A stretch of DNA of 15,524 bases from Bacteroidales bacterium (GTDB taxonomy: Bacteria > Bacteroidota > Bacteroidia > Bacteroidales > CG2-30-32-10). A program made the position numbers and the translations under genes. The notes beneath the pieces were generated by a model. It was not told where the DNA came from, made no database searches, and was given only the letters and a program-made list of their open reading frames with translations. The stretch spans positions 1 through 15,524 of the forward strand of contig DAOQAK010000026.1 of assembly GCA_035353855.1 (NCBI GenBank), read 5' to 3'. Below, piece after piece: positions 1 through 8,633 of this stretch; the first letter of the stretch is position 1, and every line of letters begins with the position of its first letter.

Positions 1-107
1 TTTAAGTTTTTTACATACCTTTGTTAATATCTATATTTTTACCGAACTATTAATTAAATAGTAAAATGATAAAATATTTTTTCGATTGCCAGGATCTGGA
101 TCAAATG

Positions 108-141
108 AAAATAAAAAGGGGGCAATACTTCTGCCCCCTTT
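108..141 (-). terminator. Rho-independent terminator of the T9SS cargo gene
   Basis: A perfect 10-bp stem (115-124 with 132-141, AAAGGGGGCA against TGCCCCCTTT) closes a 7-nt loop. On the minus strand it is followed by a T-rich tract (complement of 108-117, TTTTTATTTT). It lies about 20 bp past the stop codon of the minus-strand gene, the expected place for an intrinsic terminator. Confidence 0.88.
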
Positions 142-161
142 GAAATCATTAATGATATAAT

Positions 162-3116
162 TTATTTTATGATGGTAATATTTTTTGTGAAAATACCTTT
201 TTCGGTTTCTATTTGAATGTAATACATTCCTTCAGCAAAATCGGATGTGTTAATTGCAAAAGAATTATTGTCTACATTGCTTGTAAATACTATTTGTCCG
301 AAAACATTCGTCATTTTTATTTTTGAAATATTTTCAGTTGCAAAAATGTTTATTATATCTTTTGCAGGACTTGGAAATACATTAAATGATGACGAACCGG
401 TTTCATTTTCTTTGATTGATGTAGGATCACAAATACTTGATAAGGTAGCCGATGAAGTAAACTCTCCGGTATTTACACCTAAAGAAATAGTATCCCATAC
501 AATTTCATAACTTCCACTGCCGTAGTCGCAGCAGTTACCATCTCCATAACTATCATATATATTAAAGGTATAACAATCTGTTGATGAAATACAAACATTT
601 GTTGAGTATAGCTGAGGTGAACTGTCTACATAAGGACCGCCAGTAGCAATAACTTCAGACGTTGTGTTGTTAATCAATTCCCATGTTGTTTCACTGCCAT
701 AATCATCGGTTTGAACATTAACCGTTACTGTAGCATCAGAACTGATTACTGTTTTTGTTGTGGTATCATTGAGTATATTAAAATCTCCTGGCATTGAAGA
801 ATATGATTTAATAATGTATGTTCCGATTGCTGATAAATCTTCTGTAGTGGAAAATGTATGTGATAATGTACCAAATGGAGGAATTGAACCGGTTACGGTT
901 TCTGTAACAGGTGTGCCTGAATTTATCTGGTAAGAAACACTTATATTTGAAATAGCAGTATTACCAAGGTTTCCGATTAAAACAGTAATATTTGCATTTG
1001 AGGGTAACGAACAGCTTGTTTCATTAGATGGAGAAATTATAGAAGAAATACTAGCATCAGAAATAGTAGCATTACTTGTATAAGGTATTGCAAATCCTGT
1101 AACTTCTGCACCACCTGCAAATGATCCTATAGTTGTAGCTGCACCGGTTAGGATGTTAACTAAACTGATATCACCTGCTGAAGTTGTTGCATTATAGTCG
1201 GCCATGTAACATAAATTTGTATTATGGTCGAATTCCATGTCTTGTGCATAACTTGCATCAAATCCAATAGAGCCGATTGATGTAGCTGTTCCACTGGTTT
1301 TATCTACAGAGTATAGAACATCATCATTTATACCAACGGAATATAAATTACCGAGAGTATCACATGCAAGATTAATTAAAAGATCAGTTGAAGAGGTACC
1401 AATTAATGTAGCATTTCCGCTGGCAGTATTGATACGATATAAACTTGATGCAGAAGCTGAACTATTCCAGTTTACACCAAAAAGTGTATTGGTAGTATAA
1501 TCGAAAGCGATACCATTTATATCAATACCGGTATTACCAATTATGGTTTTTTCACCGGTAGTAGTATCAATGGTTACAAGATTATTATCAGAATAAACTA
1601 CACCATACCATCTGTTTCCTAAACCCCATGTTCCTGCCTGAACAAAGTTATCACTAGATTGATCTGCCAGTGAAACCATAGTTTGAGGAGTTTGTAAATA
1701 AGTATAAGCAGGGCCTACAGGTAGAGTGCTTGTTGGATCGTATGCTATGTAACAATATGCTTTTACAAGATTCTGAACAGAGATGGCTTGTTCAATAGTA
1801 TCATTAGCATTATTCATATCGTTTAAAAGTTGTGTATACATTTTAATGGTGTAATCTCCAACAGCAGCGGTCCATGCATCAAAAGTAACCTGCATTGAAT
1901 TTCCTGGAGTAAGCGTTACAGCTTTTGTTGAAGTATAGGTGCCAATATTCATAGTTACATCAAAAGTAGCATCGATAGTACCTGTATTTTTTACTGTAGC
2001 AAGTGGGCTAATACTTCCCGGACCTACTATTGATGCCATATCAATACTGATTGATGAAGCATCGATATTGTTGTAAATAGTTGTATTTAAAGTATCATTT
2101 GTAGCATTACTGTCAGCAGGGAATGAAGTATAAATTTCAACATTATAAATATGACCAATTATAGAAAAGTCCCATGTTTGAGAGAATGTATGATTTATTG
2201 AAGCATGTGCAGGAATTGTATCAAAAATGGTATCTGTTACAGCAGTTCCGCCATCGATTATACAAGTAACAGGGATTTTAAAATGGTCAATAGAATCAAG
2301 GTTAGCAATATTAACAGTAACTGTATCTGTTGCAGTTAATAAATCAGAAGGTAAAGGATAAACAATACTTAAAGGACTTATGTCATTAGGAAAAATCGAA
2401 GTACTTCCGGTTGAAAATAAATCAAGAGCAAAATATCCTCCCATATTCTGGTTATCGGTAACCCTTTCTCGGAATGCGATATAAATCTGTTGACCTGCAT
2501 ATGGGGCAAGGCTGTATGCATATTTGAACCATGTACTTTCAGAAGCAAGTTCAGCATTGTCAATTAAATCAAGTTGAGTAGTAAAGTCAGTTGTTGAATT
2601 TCCAGTAGTTGAAATTAATACTTCTAATGTATCAACATATTGAGCACCTCCGTAAAACCATAAATAAAATGAAAGGCTGTCGCTAGAAATAACAGATATT
2701 TGAGGAGAGATAAACCATTGGTCATTAGATGCACTTCCACCTGTGTTCCATGTGCAATATGCTACATAATCACCACCGCCTGTAGGAACATCTTGTGTCC
2801 CGCTATTCCAGCCACTTAAAGCATCTCCATTTGCTGCCTGTGCCCAACCTGTTCCACCGTCAGGATTTTGCTTTGTCCATCCATCAGGAGGAAAAGAACC
2901 TTCAAAACTTTCAGTAGTGAGCGTCCTGATTTGTTTTGCAGCATAAGCGCTGAAATTGGTTTGACTTTGAACTGCTTTATCATTTAAGTTTCTTTTTGTT
3001 GCTTCAAATTTTACTTTTGGAGCTTTGCCATTAATTAATGAAATTTGTTTTTTTTGAGCAATCCCACTATAACCTAGCAAGAATACCAAACTAATTAATA
3101 ATGTAATTTTCTTCAT
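162..3116 (-). CDS. T9SS-secreted multidomain protein (choice-of-anchor J, CARDB-like, propeller-like, type A sorting domain)
   Basis: A 984-residue predicted extracellular or surface protein. Residues 1-20 form a Sec signal peptide (MKK, hydrophobic core, ending near GIAQ). About 68-240 resembles the cleaved-adhesin/choice-of-anchor J (MAM-like) fold, with the phrases ESFEGSFPPDGW, DQWFISP and GGYFALDL. About 244-445 and 690-795 are CARDB-like beta-sandwich repeats (NTGTIDATF, GNLGNTAISN). About 470-680 is propeller-like, with recurring segments such as LVTIDTTTGEKTIIGNTG and LYRINTASGNATLIGTS. About 800-895 has the Cys-rich DSYGDGNCCDYGSG segment seen in many Bacteroidota secreted proteins. 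The last 75-80 residues (FNVFPSPAKDIINIF to TKNITIIK) are a T9SS type A sorting domain, removed when the protein crosses the outer membrane. No catalytic site is recognised, so adhesion or matrix binding is inference only. No Shine-Dalgarno precedes the start. Confidence 0.9.
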   Translation of the reverse strand: MKKITLLISLVFLLGYSGIAQKKQISLINGKAPKVKFEATKRNLNDKAVQSQTNFSAYAAKQIRTLTTESFEGSFPPDGWTKQNPDGGTGWAQAANGDALSGWNSGTQDVPTGGGDYVAYCTWNTGGSASNDQWFISPQISVISSDSLSFYLWFYGGAQYVDTLEVLISTTGNSTTDFTTQLDLIDNAELASESTWFKYAYSLAPYAGQQIYIAFRERVTDNQNMGGYFALDLFSTGSTSIFPNDISPLSIVYPLPSDLLTATDTVTVNIANLDSIDHFKIPVTCIIDGGTAVTDTIFDTIPAHASINHTFSQTWDFSIIGHIYNVEIYTSFPADSNATNDTLNTTIYNNIDASSISIDMASIVGPGSISPLATVKNTGTIDATFDVTMNIGTYTSTKAVTLTPGNSMQVTFDAWTAAVGDYTIKMYTQLLNDMNNANDTIEQAISVQNLVKAYCYIAYDPTSTLPVGPAYTYLQTPQTMVSLADQSSDNFVQAGTWGLGNRWYGVVYSDNNLVTIDTTTGEKTIIGNTGIDINGIAFDYTTNTLFGVNWNSSASASSLYRINTASGNATLIGTSSTDLLINLACDTLGNLYSVGINDDVLYSVDKTSGTATSIGSIGFDASYAQDMEFDHNTNLCYMADYNATTSAGDISLVNILTGAATTIGSFAGGAEVTGFAIPYTSNATISDASISSIISPSNETSCSLPSNANITVLIGNLGNTAISNISVSYQINSGTPVTETVTGSIPPFGTLSHTFSTTEDLSAIGTYIIKSYSSMPGDFNILNDTTTKTVISSDATVTVNVQTDDYGSETTWELINNTTSEVIATGGPYVDSSPQLYSTNVCISSTDCYTFNIYDSYGDGNCCDYGSGSYEIVWDTISLGVNTGEFTSSATLSSICDPTSIKENETGSSSFNVFPSPAKDIINIFATENISKIKMTNVFGQIVFTSNVDNNSFAINTSDFAEGMYYIQIETEKGIFTKNITIIK

Positions 3117-3342
3117 GTTTTATATTGTTTTTTAGAAATTTATTTTTTGCGAAGTTAATCATAAAGTTAAATGAAAAAATCAGGGTTTTTACTAATAAAA
3201 TTGCTCGAAGAAATTATATAATTTTTAATAAAAAAATTCCTGTTTTATTTTTTGTTTTAAATTATTTAAAACAATTGTGAATTTGATTCCCCTACACCTT
3301 TCGAAAAATAATCCTAAACTGAATATTTTTCATAGGAATTAA

Positions 3343-4761
3343 CTAATACGACTTTACTAAAATTTTTGGTTCCATCATGTCGAGCATAGCATATTTAACC
3401 CCTTCGCGTCCAAGCCCTGATTCTTTAACTCCACCATAAGGCATATGGTCAACCCGAAAAAGCGAAACATCATTATGTATAACACCCCCAACTTGAATAT
3501 TCGCAAATGCATAATTCAGTTCATTAATATTATTTGTAAATACTCCTGCCTGAAGCCCAAAAATACTATTGTTCACTTTATTTACTGCATCTTCAAATTT
3601 TTCAAATGAATCAAGAATAACTACCGGGCCAAAAATTTCCTGACAACTAACTTTCATTTCATTTTTAGTATTAGTCATTACAGTAGGCTCGAAAAAAGTG
3701 TTATTTCTTTTTCCTCCGCATAAAATTTTTGCCCCATCGGAAACAGCTTCACTTACCCATTGCTCCACGCGTTGTGCATTTTCTTCGTCGATCATCGAAG
3801 TAATATCCGTTGATAATTCATTTGGTGGACCTGCTTTTAATGCTTTGGTTTGTTCAATGAATTTTTTGGTGAATTCATTTATAATTTCTTTTGCTACAAA
3901 AATTCGTTGTGTGTGAATGCACACTTGTCCGGCATACGCAAAAGCCCCTACAATACAGCGTTTCACGGCATGTTCAATATCGGCAGATTTTGTAACAATT
4001 ACCCCTGCATTTCCACCGAGTTCCAGAACAACTTTTTTCTTTCCCGCGTCAGTCTTCATTTTCCAGCCTACTGCAGGTGAGCCGGTAAATGTTAACAATT
4101 TAAATCTTTCATCAGTTACCAATTGATTTCCTGCAATCCTATCCATCGGAAGTATTGAGATTGCGCCTTTTGGTAAAGCGGTTTTGTCAATAATACCTGC
4201 AAGCTCTAATGTTGATAAAGGAGTTGACCTTGCCGGCTTCAATATTATCGGGCATCCTGCGGCAATAGCGGGGGCTATTTTATGAACGGCCAGGTTCATG
4301 GGAAAATTGAAAGGAGAAATTCCTGCGACTAATCCAACGGGGAAATATTTTACAAGTCCTTCTTTTCCTTTGCCTGTTGGCTCCCAGTCGAGGCGCATAA
4401 ATTCCATTGGCGGACGTTTTGCTTCTTCGGCTGCAGCAACAAAAGTGCTATATGCACGCTGAATTTCTGCAATAGCGTATTTCAAAGGTTTTGCAGCTTC
4501 CATTGCCAATATTTCAGCCAGTTCTGCTTTCCTGTTTTTTATTTCATCAGCAATTTGCATTAGAATTTCATAACGTGTATAGGCCGGTAATTCTGCCAGT
4601 TCGCGCTCTATCGCTAGTGCTTTTTGAATTGATCTTTCAAGGATTTTTTTATCTGCCAGGTATGTTTCAGCTATTAATTTATGATCATACGAATTATAAA
4701 TTCCAATTTTTTCAGAAGATGTAATAAATTCTCCGCCGGCATAAATTTTATATTCTTTCAT
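3343..4761 (-). CDS. NAD(P)-dependent aldehyde dehydrogenase
   Basis: A 472-residue soluble enzyme of the ALDH superfamily, close to full family length. It should oxidise an aldehyde to the carboxylate (or thioester) with NAD(P)+. Visible active-site elements are Asn152 in SPFNFPMNL, Lys175 in ILKPARSTP for cofactor binding, GSPAVGW (227-233) in the Rossmann domain, the general base Glu247 in VLELGGN, the nucleophile Cys281 in GQVCIHTQRI, and Glu375/Phe377 in QEIFGPVV. The C-terminal HMPYGGVKESGLGREG oligomerisation segment is intact. The sequence type resembles lactaldehyde, succinate-semialdehyde or non-phosphorylating glyceraldehyde-3-phosphate dehydrogenases, but the substrate cannot be read from the sequence. 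It stands alone: the next minus-strand gene begins 226 bp downstream and the upstream neighbour is divergent. Stop codon is TAG. Confidence 0.93.
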   Translation of the reverse strand: MKEYKIYAGGEFITSSEKIGIYNSYDHKLIAETYLADKKILERSIQKALAIERELAELPAYTRYEILMQIADEIKNRKAELAEILAMEAAKPLKYAIAEIQRAYSTFVAAAEEAKRPPMEFMRLDWEPTGKGKEGLVKYFPVGLVAGISPFNFPMNLAVHKIAPAIAAGCPIILKPARSTPLSTLELAGIIDKTALPKGAISILPMDRIAGNQLVTDERFKLLTFTGSPAVGWKMKTDAGKKKVVLELGGNAGVIVTKSADIEHAVKRCIVGAFAYAGQVCIHTQRIFVAKEIINEFTKKFIEQTKALKAGPPNELSTDITSMIDEENAQRVEQWVSEAVSDGAKILCGGKRNNTFFEPTVMTNTKNEMKVSCQEIFGPVVILDSFEKFEDAVNKVNNSIFGLQAGVFTNNINELNYAFANIQVGGVIHNDVSLFRVDHMPYGGVKESGLGREGVKYAMLDMMEPKILVKSY

Positions 4762-4825
4762 CTGTATAAAAATTTAAATGTGTATAAAATATGTATATTA
4801 TCAGAAATGATATTTTTTGTTACCC

Positions 4826-4873
4826 GCCTTGCCAGTCGGGCAGGCTCGCTCACACCCCCGATATTTATCGGGG
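4826..4873. repeat. Two-hairpin GC-rich intergenic repeat
   Basis: Two adjacent palindromes sit in an otherwise AT-rich gap. The first (4826-4845) pairs GCC-T-TGCC with GGCAGGC: a 7-bp stem with one bulged T and loop AGTCG. The second (4856-4873) is perfect, CCCCGATA-TT-TATCGGGG. The base composition is abruptly GC-rich compared with both flanks. The gap contains no supported gene. It is likely a dispersed palindromic (REP-like) element; no second copy occurs in this window. Confidence 0.6.
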
Positions 4874-5055
4874 CGCAACAAGGGATTGCTCGTGAATATT
4901 CATGCTTTTTAAACTTCATTTAATTTAATCATTTGTTTGATGTAAATTTTTTGGTTGCAAGGATATTTCATAAATATTTTTTTTACAAAAATACATTTTA
5001 AGATTTATTACAAAATATATTCATATGCTTTAAATTGTAATTTTACGACGGATTT

Positions 5056-5930
5056 ATGAAAACACAGAACCTGAAAAAACTTTGGAAATGGCCTATAATG
5101 GTAGTTTTAGTGATTACCTGGGGCAGTTCATATATTTTAATGAAACGCGGACTTGAAGAATATTCCGCTATGCAGGTTGGTGCATTAAGGATTAGCATTG
5201 CATCCATTGTTTTATTTCCAATAGCATTAAGAAAAATAAAACATGTTCCCAAATCAAAATTCTTATTATTAGTTCTGTCATGATTTCTTGGAAATGGAAT
5301 CCCTGCATTTTTGTTTACGCAGGCTCAAACAGGCATAGATAGCGAGATTGCCGGTATCCTTAATTCTGTAGCTCCGCTTTTTGCTTTAATGATGGGCGTT
5401 TTATTTTTTAAATTAGAAACAAAATGGTTTAATATCATCGGGGTATTTATAGGACTGTTTGGTGCAGTGGGTCTTTTATCGGTTGGAATAAAAGGATTTG
5501 ATACAAATTTGAGTTATGGTATTTATATAATTATCGCCACTATGTTATATGGTACAAATATTAATATAGTAAAAAATATTTTAAAGAAATAGATCCCATA
5601 ACTATTACCTCGATAGCTTTTATCGTTATCGGTATTTTTTCACTGGTTTTTTTATTGACAGGAACTGATTTTTTAAATCGGACAGGAAGCAGCTCATCAA
5701 TAAAAGCATTAGGGTATATTATCATTCTGGCAGTATTGGGTACTTCAATAGCCGGAATATTATATAATTATTTAATAAAAATATCGTCGGTTTTGTTTGC
5801 CGCTTCAATTACTTATATTATTCCTGTTGTGGCAATAATTTGGGGAATTATAGATGGCGAAGTTCTTTATACCGAATATTTATTATGGATTGTAGTAATA
5901 TTTGCCGGTCTTTTCCTGGTAAATAAATGA
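5056..5930 (+). pseudogene. EamA/DMT-family membrane transporter, broken by a nonsense codon and a frameshift
   Basis: The conceptual protein would be about 291 residues, normal for an EamA drug/metabolite exporter with ten membrane helices in two repeats. The first repeat begins WPIMVVLVITWGSSYILMKRGL. An in-frame TGA at 5281-5283 falls just before FLGNGIPAFLF, where the family normally has a small residue such as Gly (a GGA codon is one change away). The frame continues to 5592, where AAG-AAA-TAG ends it. Reading one frame over from about 5583 (AAA-GAA-ATA-GAT) restores KEIDPITITSIAF and the second repeat to the TGA at 5928-5930. The simplest explanation is loss of one A from an A-run at 5583-5585. 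Two independent lesions in one gene, with none in the long neighbours, favour a decaying gene over read error. The substrate is unknown. Confidence 0.88.
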
Positions 5931-5965
5931 AAAAGAAAGACAACAGATTTATAAAAATCACTTCA

Positions 5966-5983
5966 AAAAAGGATTTCCTTTTT
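5966..5983 (+). terminator. Possible weak terminator after the EamA pseudogene
   Basis: AAAAAGG (5966-5972) pairs with CCTTTTT (5977-5983) around ATTT, then ATTTTATC follows. The stem is A/T-rich and therefore weak. Its position, about 35 bp after the transporter stop and before the next promoter, fits termination. Confidence 0.45.
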
Positions 5984-6001
5984 ATTTTATCAAAAATTCA
6001 T

Positions 6002-6009
6002 TATTTTTG
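6002..6009 (+). promoter_or_regulatory. Candidate -7 box for the EF-G paralog
   Basis: TATTTTTG matches the Bacteroidota -7 consensus TAnnTTTG and lies 52 bp before the start codon. No TTTG or TTG -33 box is seen 19-21 bp upstream, so the assignment is tentative. Confidence 0.35.
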
Positions 6010-6061
6010 CTGACCTTGTTAATAATAACTTAAATATCTAATACATAACAATTTTATACAT

Positions 6062-8197
6062 ATGAAGGTATATCAAACAAATGAAATCAGAAATATTGTT
6101 CTGATAGGTGGCGCAAAATCAGGTAAAACCACACTGGGTGAAGCAATGCTGTTTGAAGGCGGCGTTATTACCAGGCGTGGTAGCGTTGAAGATAAAAATA
6201 CAGTTTCAGATTACAGGGAAATTGAACTTGAACGTCAGAACTCCATTTCTTCAACAGTACTTTATTCTGAATTTGAAGGAAAGAAAATAAATATCATCGA
6301 TGCTCCCGGTTTCGATGACTTTGCAGGTGAAATGGTTGCAGCATTACATGTTTGCGATACTGCTTTAATGTTGGTAAATGCACAAAACGGTGTTGAAGTA
6401 GGAACTGAAATTACATGGCGCTATACCACAAAACATAAATCGCCTGTGGTTTTTATAATGAACCAGCTCGATCACGAAAAAGCAAATTTTGATGAAGGCA
6501 TCCGCCAGTTAAAACAATATTTTGGTGATAAGGTTATACCTGTTCAATATCCTTTAACAACAGGAACTGCATTTAACAGCGTTATTGATGTGCTGAAAAT
6601 GAAAATGTATAAATTTACTCCGGGCTCTGCAAAAGCTGAAATTACTGATATACCTGAAGCAGAAAAAGCTAAAGCAGCAGAGTTACATGGAAAAATTGTT
6701 GAAGCAGCAGCAGAAAGTGATGAAAAACTGATGGAGAAATTCTTTGAAGAAGGTTCTCTTTCAGAAGAAGAATTATTAAGAGGTTTGAAACAAAGCATAA
6801 TGAAACGCGAAGTATATCCGTTACTTTGTGTATCAGCAAAACAGGATACAGGAGTTGCAAGGCTTATGCAGTTTATCAATGAATTTATTCCGGCTCCGAA
6901 TGAAATGCCTTGCAGAAAAACTACCGAAGGTAAAGACCTGAAATGTTCAACAACTGAACCTGCTTCGGCTTATGTTTTTAAAACAACCCTCGAACAACAT
7001 CTTGGCCAGATGACCTTCTTTAAATTATACAACGGCGAGATTGCTGAAGGAATGGATATGGTAAATGCAAATACCGGTTCAAAAGAAAGGTTATCACAAT
7101 TATTCATAGTTGCCGGGAAAAACAGGGTAAAAATTGAAAAAGTTGTAGCAGGAGACATTGCTGCAACAATAAAACTTAAAGATGCTCATACTTGCAATAC
7201 ATTGGATACTCCTAAAAATTCAAACGATATTGTAACTCCTGTTGAATATCCTGAACCAAAATTCCGTACAGCAATAAGGGCAAAGAACCAGTCGGATGAT
7301 GAAAAACTGGGAGGCATACTAAAATCAGCACATGAAGAAGATCCTACCATTATTTTTGAACAATCGATGGAATTGAAACAGGCAATTCTTCAGGGACAGG
7401 GTGAACTTCAGCTTACCGTACTTAAATGGAAAATTGAAAATCTTGATAAAATAGAAATTGAATATTATCCATGTAAGATTCCTTACAGGGAAACCATTAC
7501 CAAACCTGCAAAATCAAGTTACCGTCATAAAAAGCAATCAGGCGGCGCCGGTCAATTCGGTGAAGTATATATGATGATAGAGCCTTGGTATGAAGGAAAA
7601 CCCGATCAGAAAGAATTCCCGATAAGGGGTCGTGATGAAATAAATTTGAACTGGGGAGGAAAATTATTTTTCCACAATTGCATCGTAGGTGGAGCTATCG
7701 ACGCACGTTTCATGCCTGCCATCCTGAAAGGTATCATGGAAAAAATCGAAGAAGGTCCGTTAACAGGTTCATATGCTCGCGATATTGTGGTTAGCGTTTA
7801 TGATGGAAAAATGCACCCGGTTGATTCCAATGAAATTTCTTTCAAACTGGCAGGACGTAATGCTTTCAAGGAAGCATTCAAAAATGCCGGTCCAAAAATC
7901 CTTGAACCTATTTACGAAGTGGAAGTTGTGATGCCTTCAGAAAGAATGGGTGATGTAATGACGGATTTGCAAGGAAGAAGAGCAATTGTATTGGGTATGG
8001 ATAGTGAAGGAAATTATCAGAAAATCAAAGCACGTGTTCCACTGGCTGAATTGAACCGTTATTCCACTTCATTAAGCTCCATAACTAGCGGTCGCGCAAC
8101 TTATGGGATGAAGTTTGCCGATTACCAGCAGGTTCCGGGAGATGTTCAGGAGCAACTGCTTAAAGCATACGAAGCTGAATCGAAAGACGAAGAATAA
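6062..8197 (+). CDS. fusA2: Elongation factor G paralog (EF-G2-like) with altered GTPase centre
   Basis: A 711-residue five-domain EF-G homologue. G1 is GGAKSGKTT (16-24), G3 is DAPGFDDF (80-87), G4 is NQLD (134-137) and G5 is SAK (258-260). In canonical EF-G, G3 reads DTPGHVDF, whose His is needed for GTP hydrolysis; here that place is Phe84. G4 is NQLD instead of NKxD, and the switch I ERGITI motif is replaced by ERQNSI. The ribosome-facing domain IV loop HKKQSGGAGQFGEV (about residues 488-501) is kept, and domains III-V are complete through the C-terminal SGRATYGMKFADYQQVPGDVQ. The N-terminal MKVYQTNEIRNI and the overall pattern match the EF-G2 class of Bacteroides; in B. thetaiotaomicron that paralog was reported to support translocation without GTPase activity under nutrient stress. 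This gene is therefore probably a secondary, conditional EF-G, not the main fusA, which normally lies beside rpsG. No Shine-Dalgarno is present. Confidence 0.88.
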   Translation: MKVYQTNEIRNIVLIGGAKSGKTTLGEAMLFEGGVITRRGSVEDKNTVSDYREIELERQNSISSTVLYSEFEGKKINIIDAPGFDDFAGEMVAALHVCDTALMLVNAQNGVEVGTEITWRYTTKHKSPVVFIMNQLDHEKANFDEGIRQLKQYFGDKVIPVQYPLTTGTAFNSVIDVLKMKMYKFTPGSAKAEITDIPEAEKAKAAELHGKIVEAAAESDEKLMEKFFEEGSLSEEELLRGLKQSIMKREVYPLLCVSAKQDTGVARLMQFINEFIPAPNEMPCRKTTEGKDLKCSTTEPASAYVFKTTLEQHLGQMTFFKLYNGEIAEGMDMVNANTGSKERLSQLFIVAGKNRVKIEKVVAGDIAATIKLKDAHTCNTLDTPKNSNDIVTPVEYPEPKFRTAIRAKNQSDDEKLGGILKSAHEEDPTIIFEQSMELKQAILQGQGELQLTVLKWKIENLDKIEIEYYPCKIPYRETITKPAKSSYRHKKQSGGAGQFGEVYMMIEPWYEGKPDQKEFPIRGRDEINLNWGGKLFFHNCIVGGAIDARFMPAILKGIMEKIEEGPLTGSYARDIVVSVYDGKMHPVDSNEISFKLAGRNAFKEAFKNAGPKILEPIYEVEVVMPSERMGDVMTDLQGRRAIVLGMDSEGNYQKIKARVPLAELNRYSTSLSSITSGRATYGMKFADYQQVPGDVQEQLLKAYEAESKDEE

Positions 8198-8222
8198 TTT
8201 TTTTATAATAAAGTATTTTTTT

Positions 8223-8268
8223 ATGGTTGGCTGAAAAGCAAACTTGCTTTTCAGCCAACCATTTTTTT
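8223..8268 (+). terminator. Strong rho-independent terminator of the EF-G paralog
   Basis: An 18-bp perfect stem (8223-8240 with 8245-8262, beginning ATGGTTGGCTG) closes the tetraloop AACT and runs into seven T (8262-8268). It starts 25 bp after the stop codon. Confidence 0.95.
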
Positions 8269-8312
8269 ATACTTCAACTGAGTTTGTATATTTCGACTAC
8301 AGCCAATATATA

Positions 8313-8356
8313 CAGAATCTTAGCAGATTTGTAAAGCAAAATGTGCTTAGATTCTG
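8313..8356. repeat. Imperfect 12-bp inverted repeat in the EF-G/TonB gap
   Basis: CAGAATCTTAGC (8313-8324) is inverted as GCTTAGATTCTG (8345-8356) with one mismatch and a 20-nt spacer. No T-run follows, so it is not an obvious terminator. In the 504-bp gene-free stretch 8198-8701 it lies between the terminator and the MITE-like element. No supported coding sequence is seen in that gap. Confidence 0.5.
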
Positions 8357-8428
8357 TTATGCCGATTTATCCCAACTTGTCGTGGATAGGAAATTTTGTA
8401 ACCGAACTTGTGAGCTCATGAATACCTT

Positions 8429-8559
8429 TAAAATAATACCAATTGTTAATTTAAAATAGTCCAAAGGATATTTTAAATTTTACAATGGTTATGCCGATGA
8501 CATAGATGTTATAGTACAATTTATTGGACTATTACATCTATACAATCGGTATAAAATAA
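8429..8559. mobile_element. MITE-like element with inverted ends and 8-bp target duplication
   Basis: The core 8437-8551 (115 bp) has imperfect terminal inverted repeats of about 27 nt. The outer ends are TACCAATTGT at the left and ACAATCGGTA at the right (9 of 10 paired), and the inner ends AATAGTCCA and TGGACTATT pair perfectly; 21 of 28 positions match over 8436-8463 against 8525-8552. The same 8-mer TAAAATAA flanks both sides (8429-8436 and 8552-8559), as expected for a target-site duplication. A third copy of the terminal motif (8491-8518) forms an even better inverted repeat with the right end (22 of 28) around loop ATTTAT. There is no coding capacity, so it would need a transposase in trans. 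The flanking 8-mer is A/T-only, so chance cannot be excluded. Confidence 0.6.
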
Positions 8560-8633
8560 GTTATGAATAAATCATTTCTGTATCGGTATACATGCAACCT
8601 CTAACACTCAGCATAAATATGTCTCATAAATAT

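Noticed and set aside
16..23. TACCTTTG, a plus-strand -7-like box at the left edge
   Set aside because: Its -33 box would lie outside the window and no plus-strand gene follows; the next feature is the terminator of a minus-strand gene.
247..510. Plus-strand reading frame opposite the T9SS gene
   Set aside because: It lies wholly antisense to the conserved sorting domain and upstream region of the secreted protein; no independent support.
6544..6879. Minus-strand reading frame of 111 codons opposite the EF-G paralog
   Set aside because: It is complementary to a well conserved coding region and has no family resemblance; a shadow.
8244..8459. Small plus-strand reading frame of 71 codons
   Set aside because: It begins inside the terminator hairpin, runs into the MITE-like element, lacks a ribosome-binding site and has no recognisable family.
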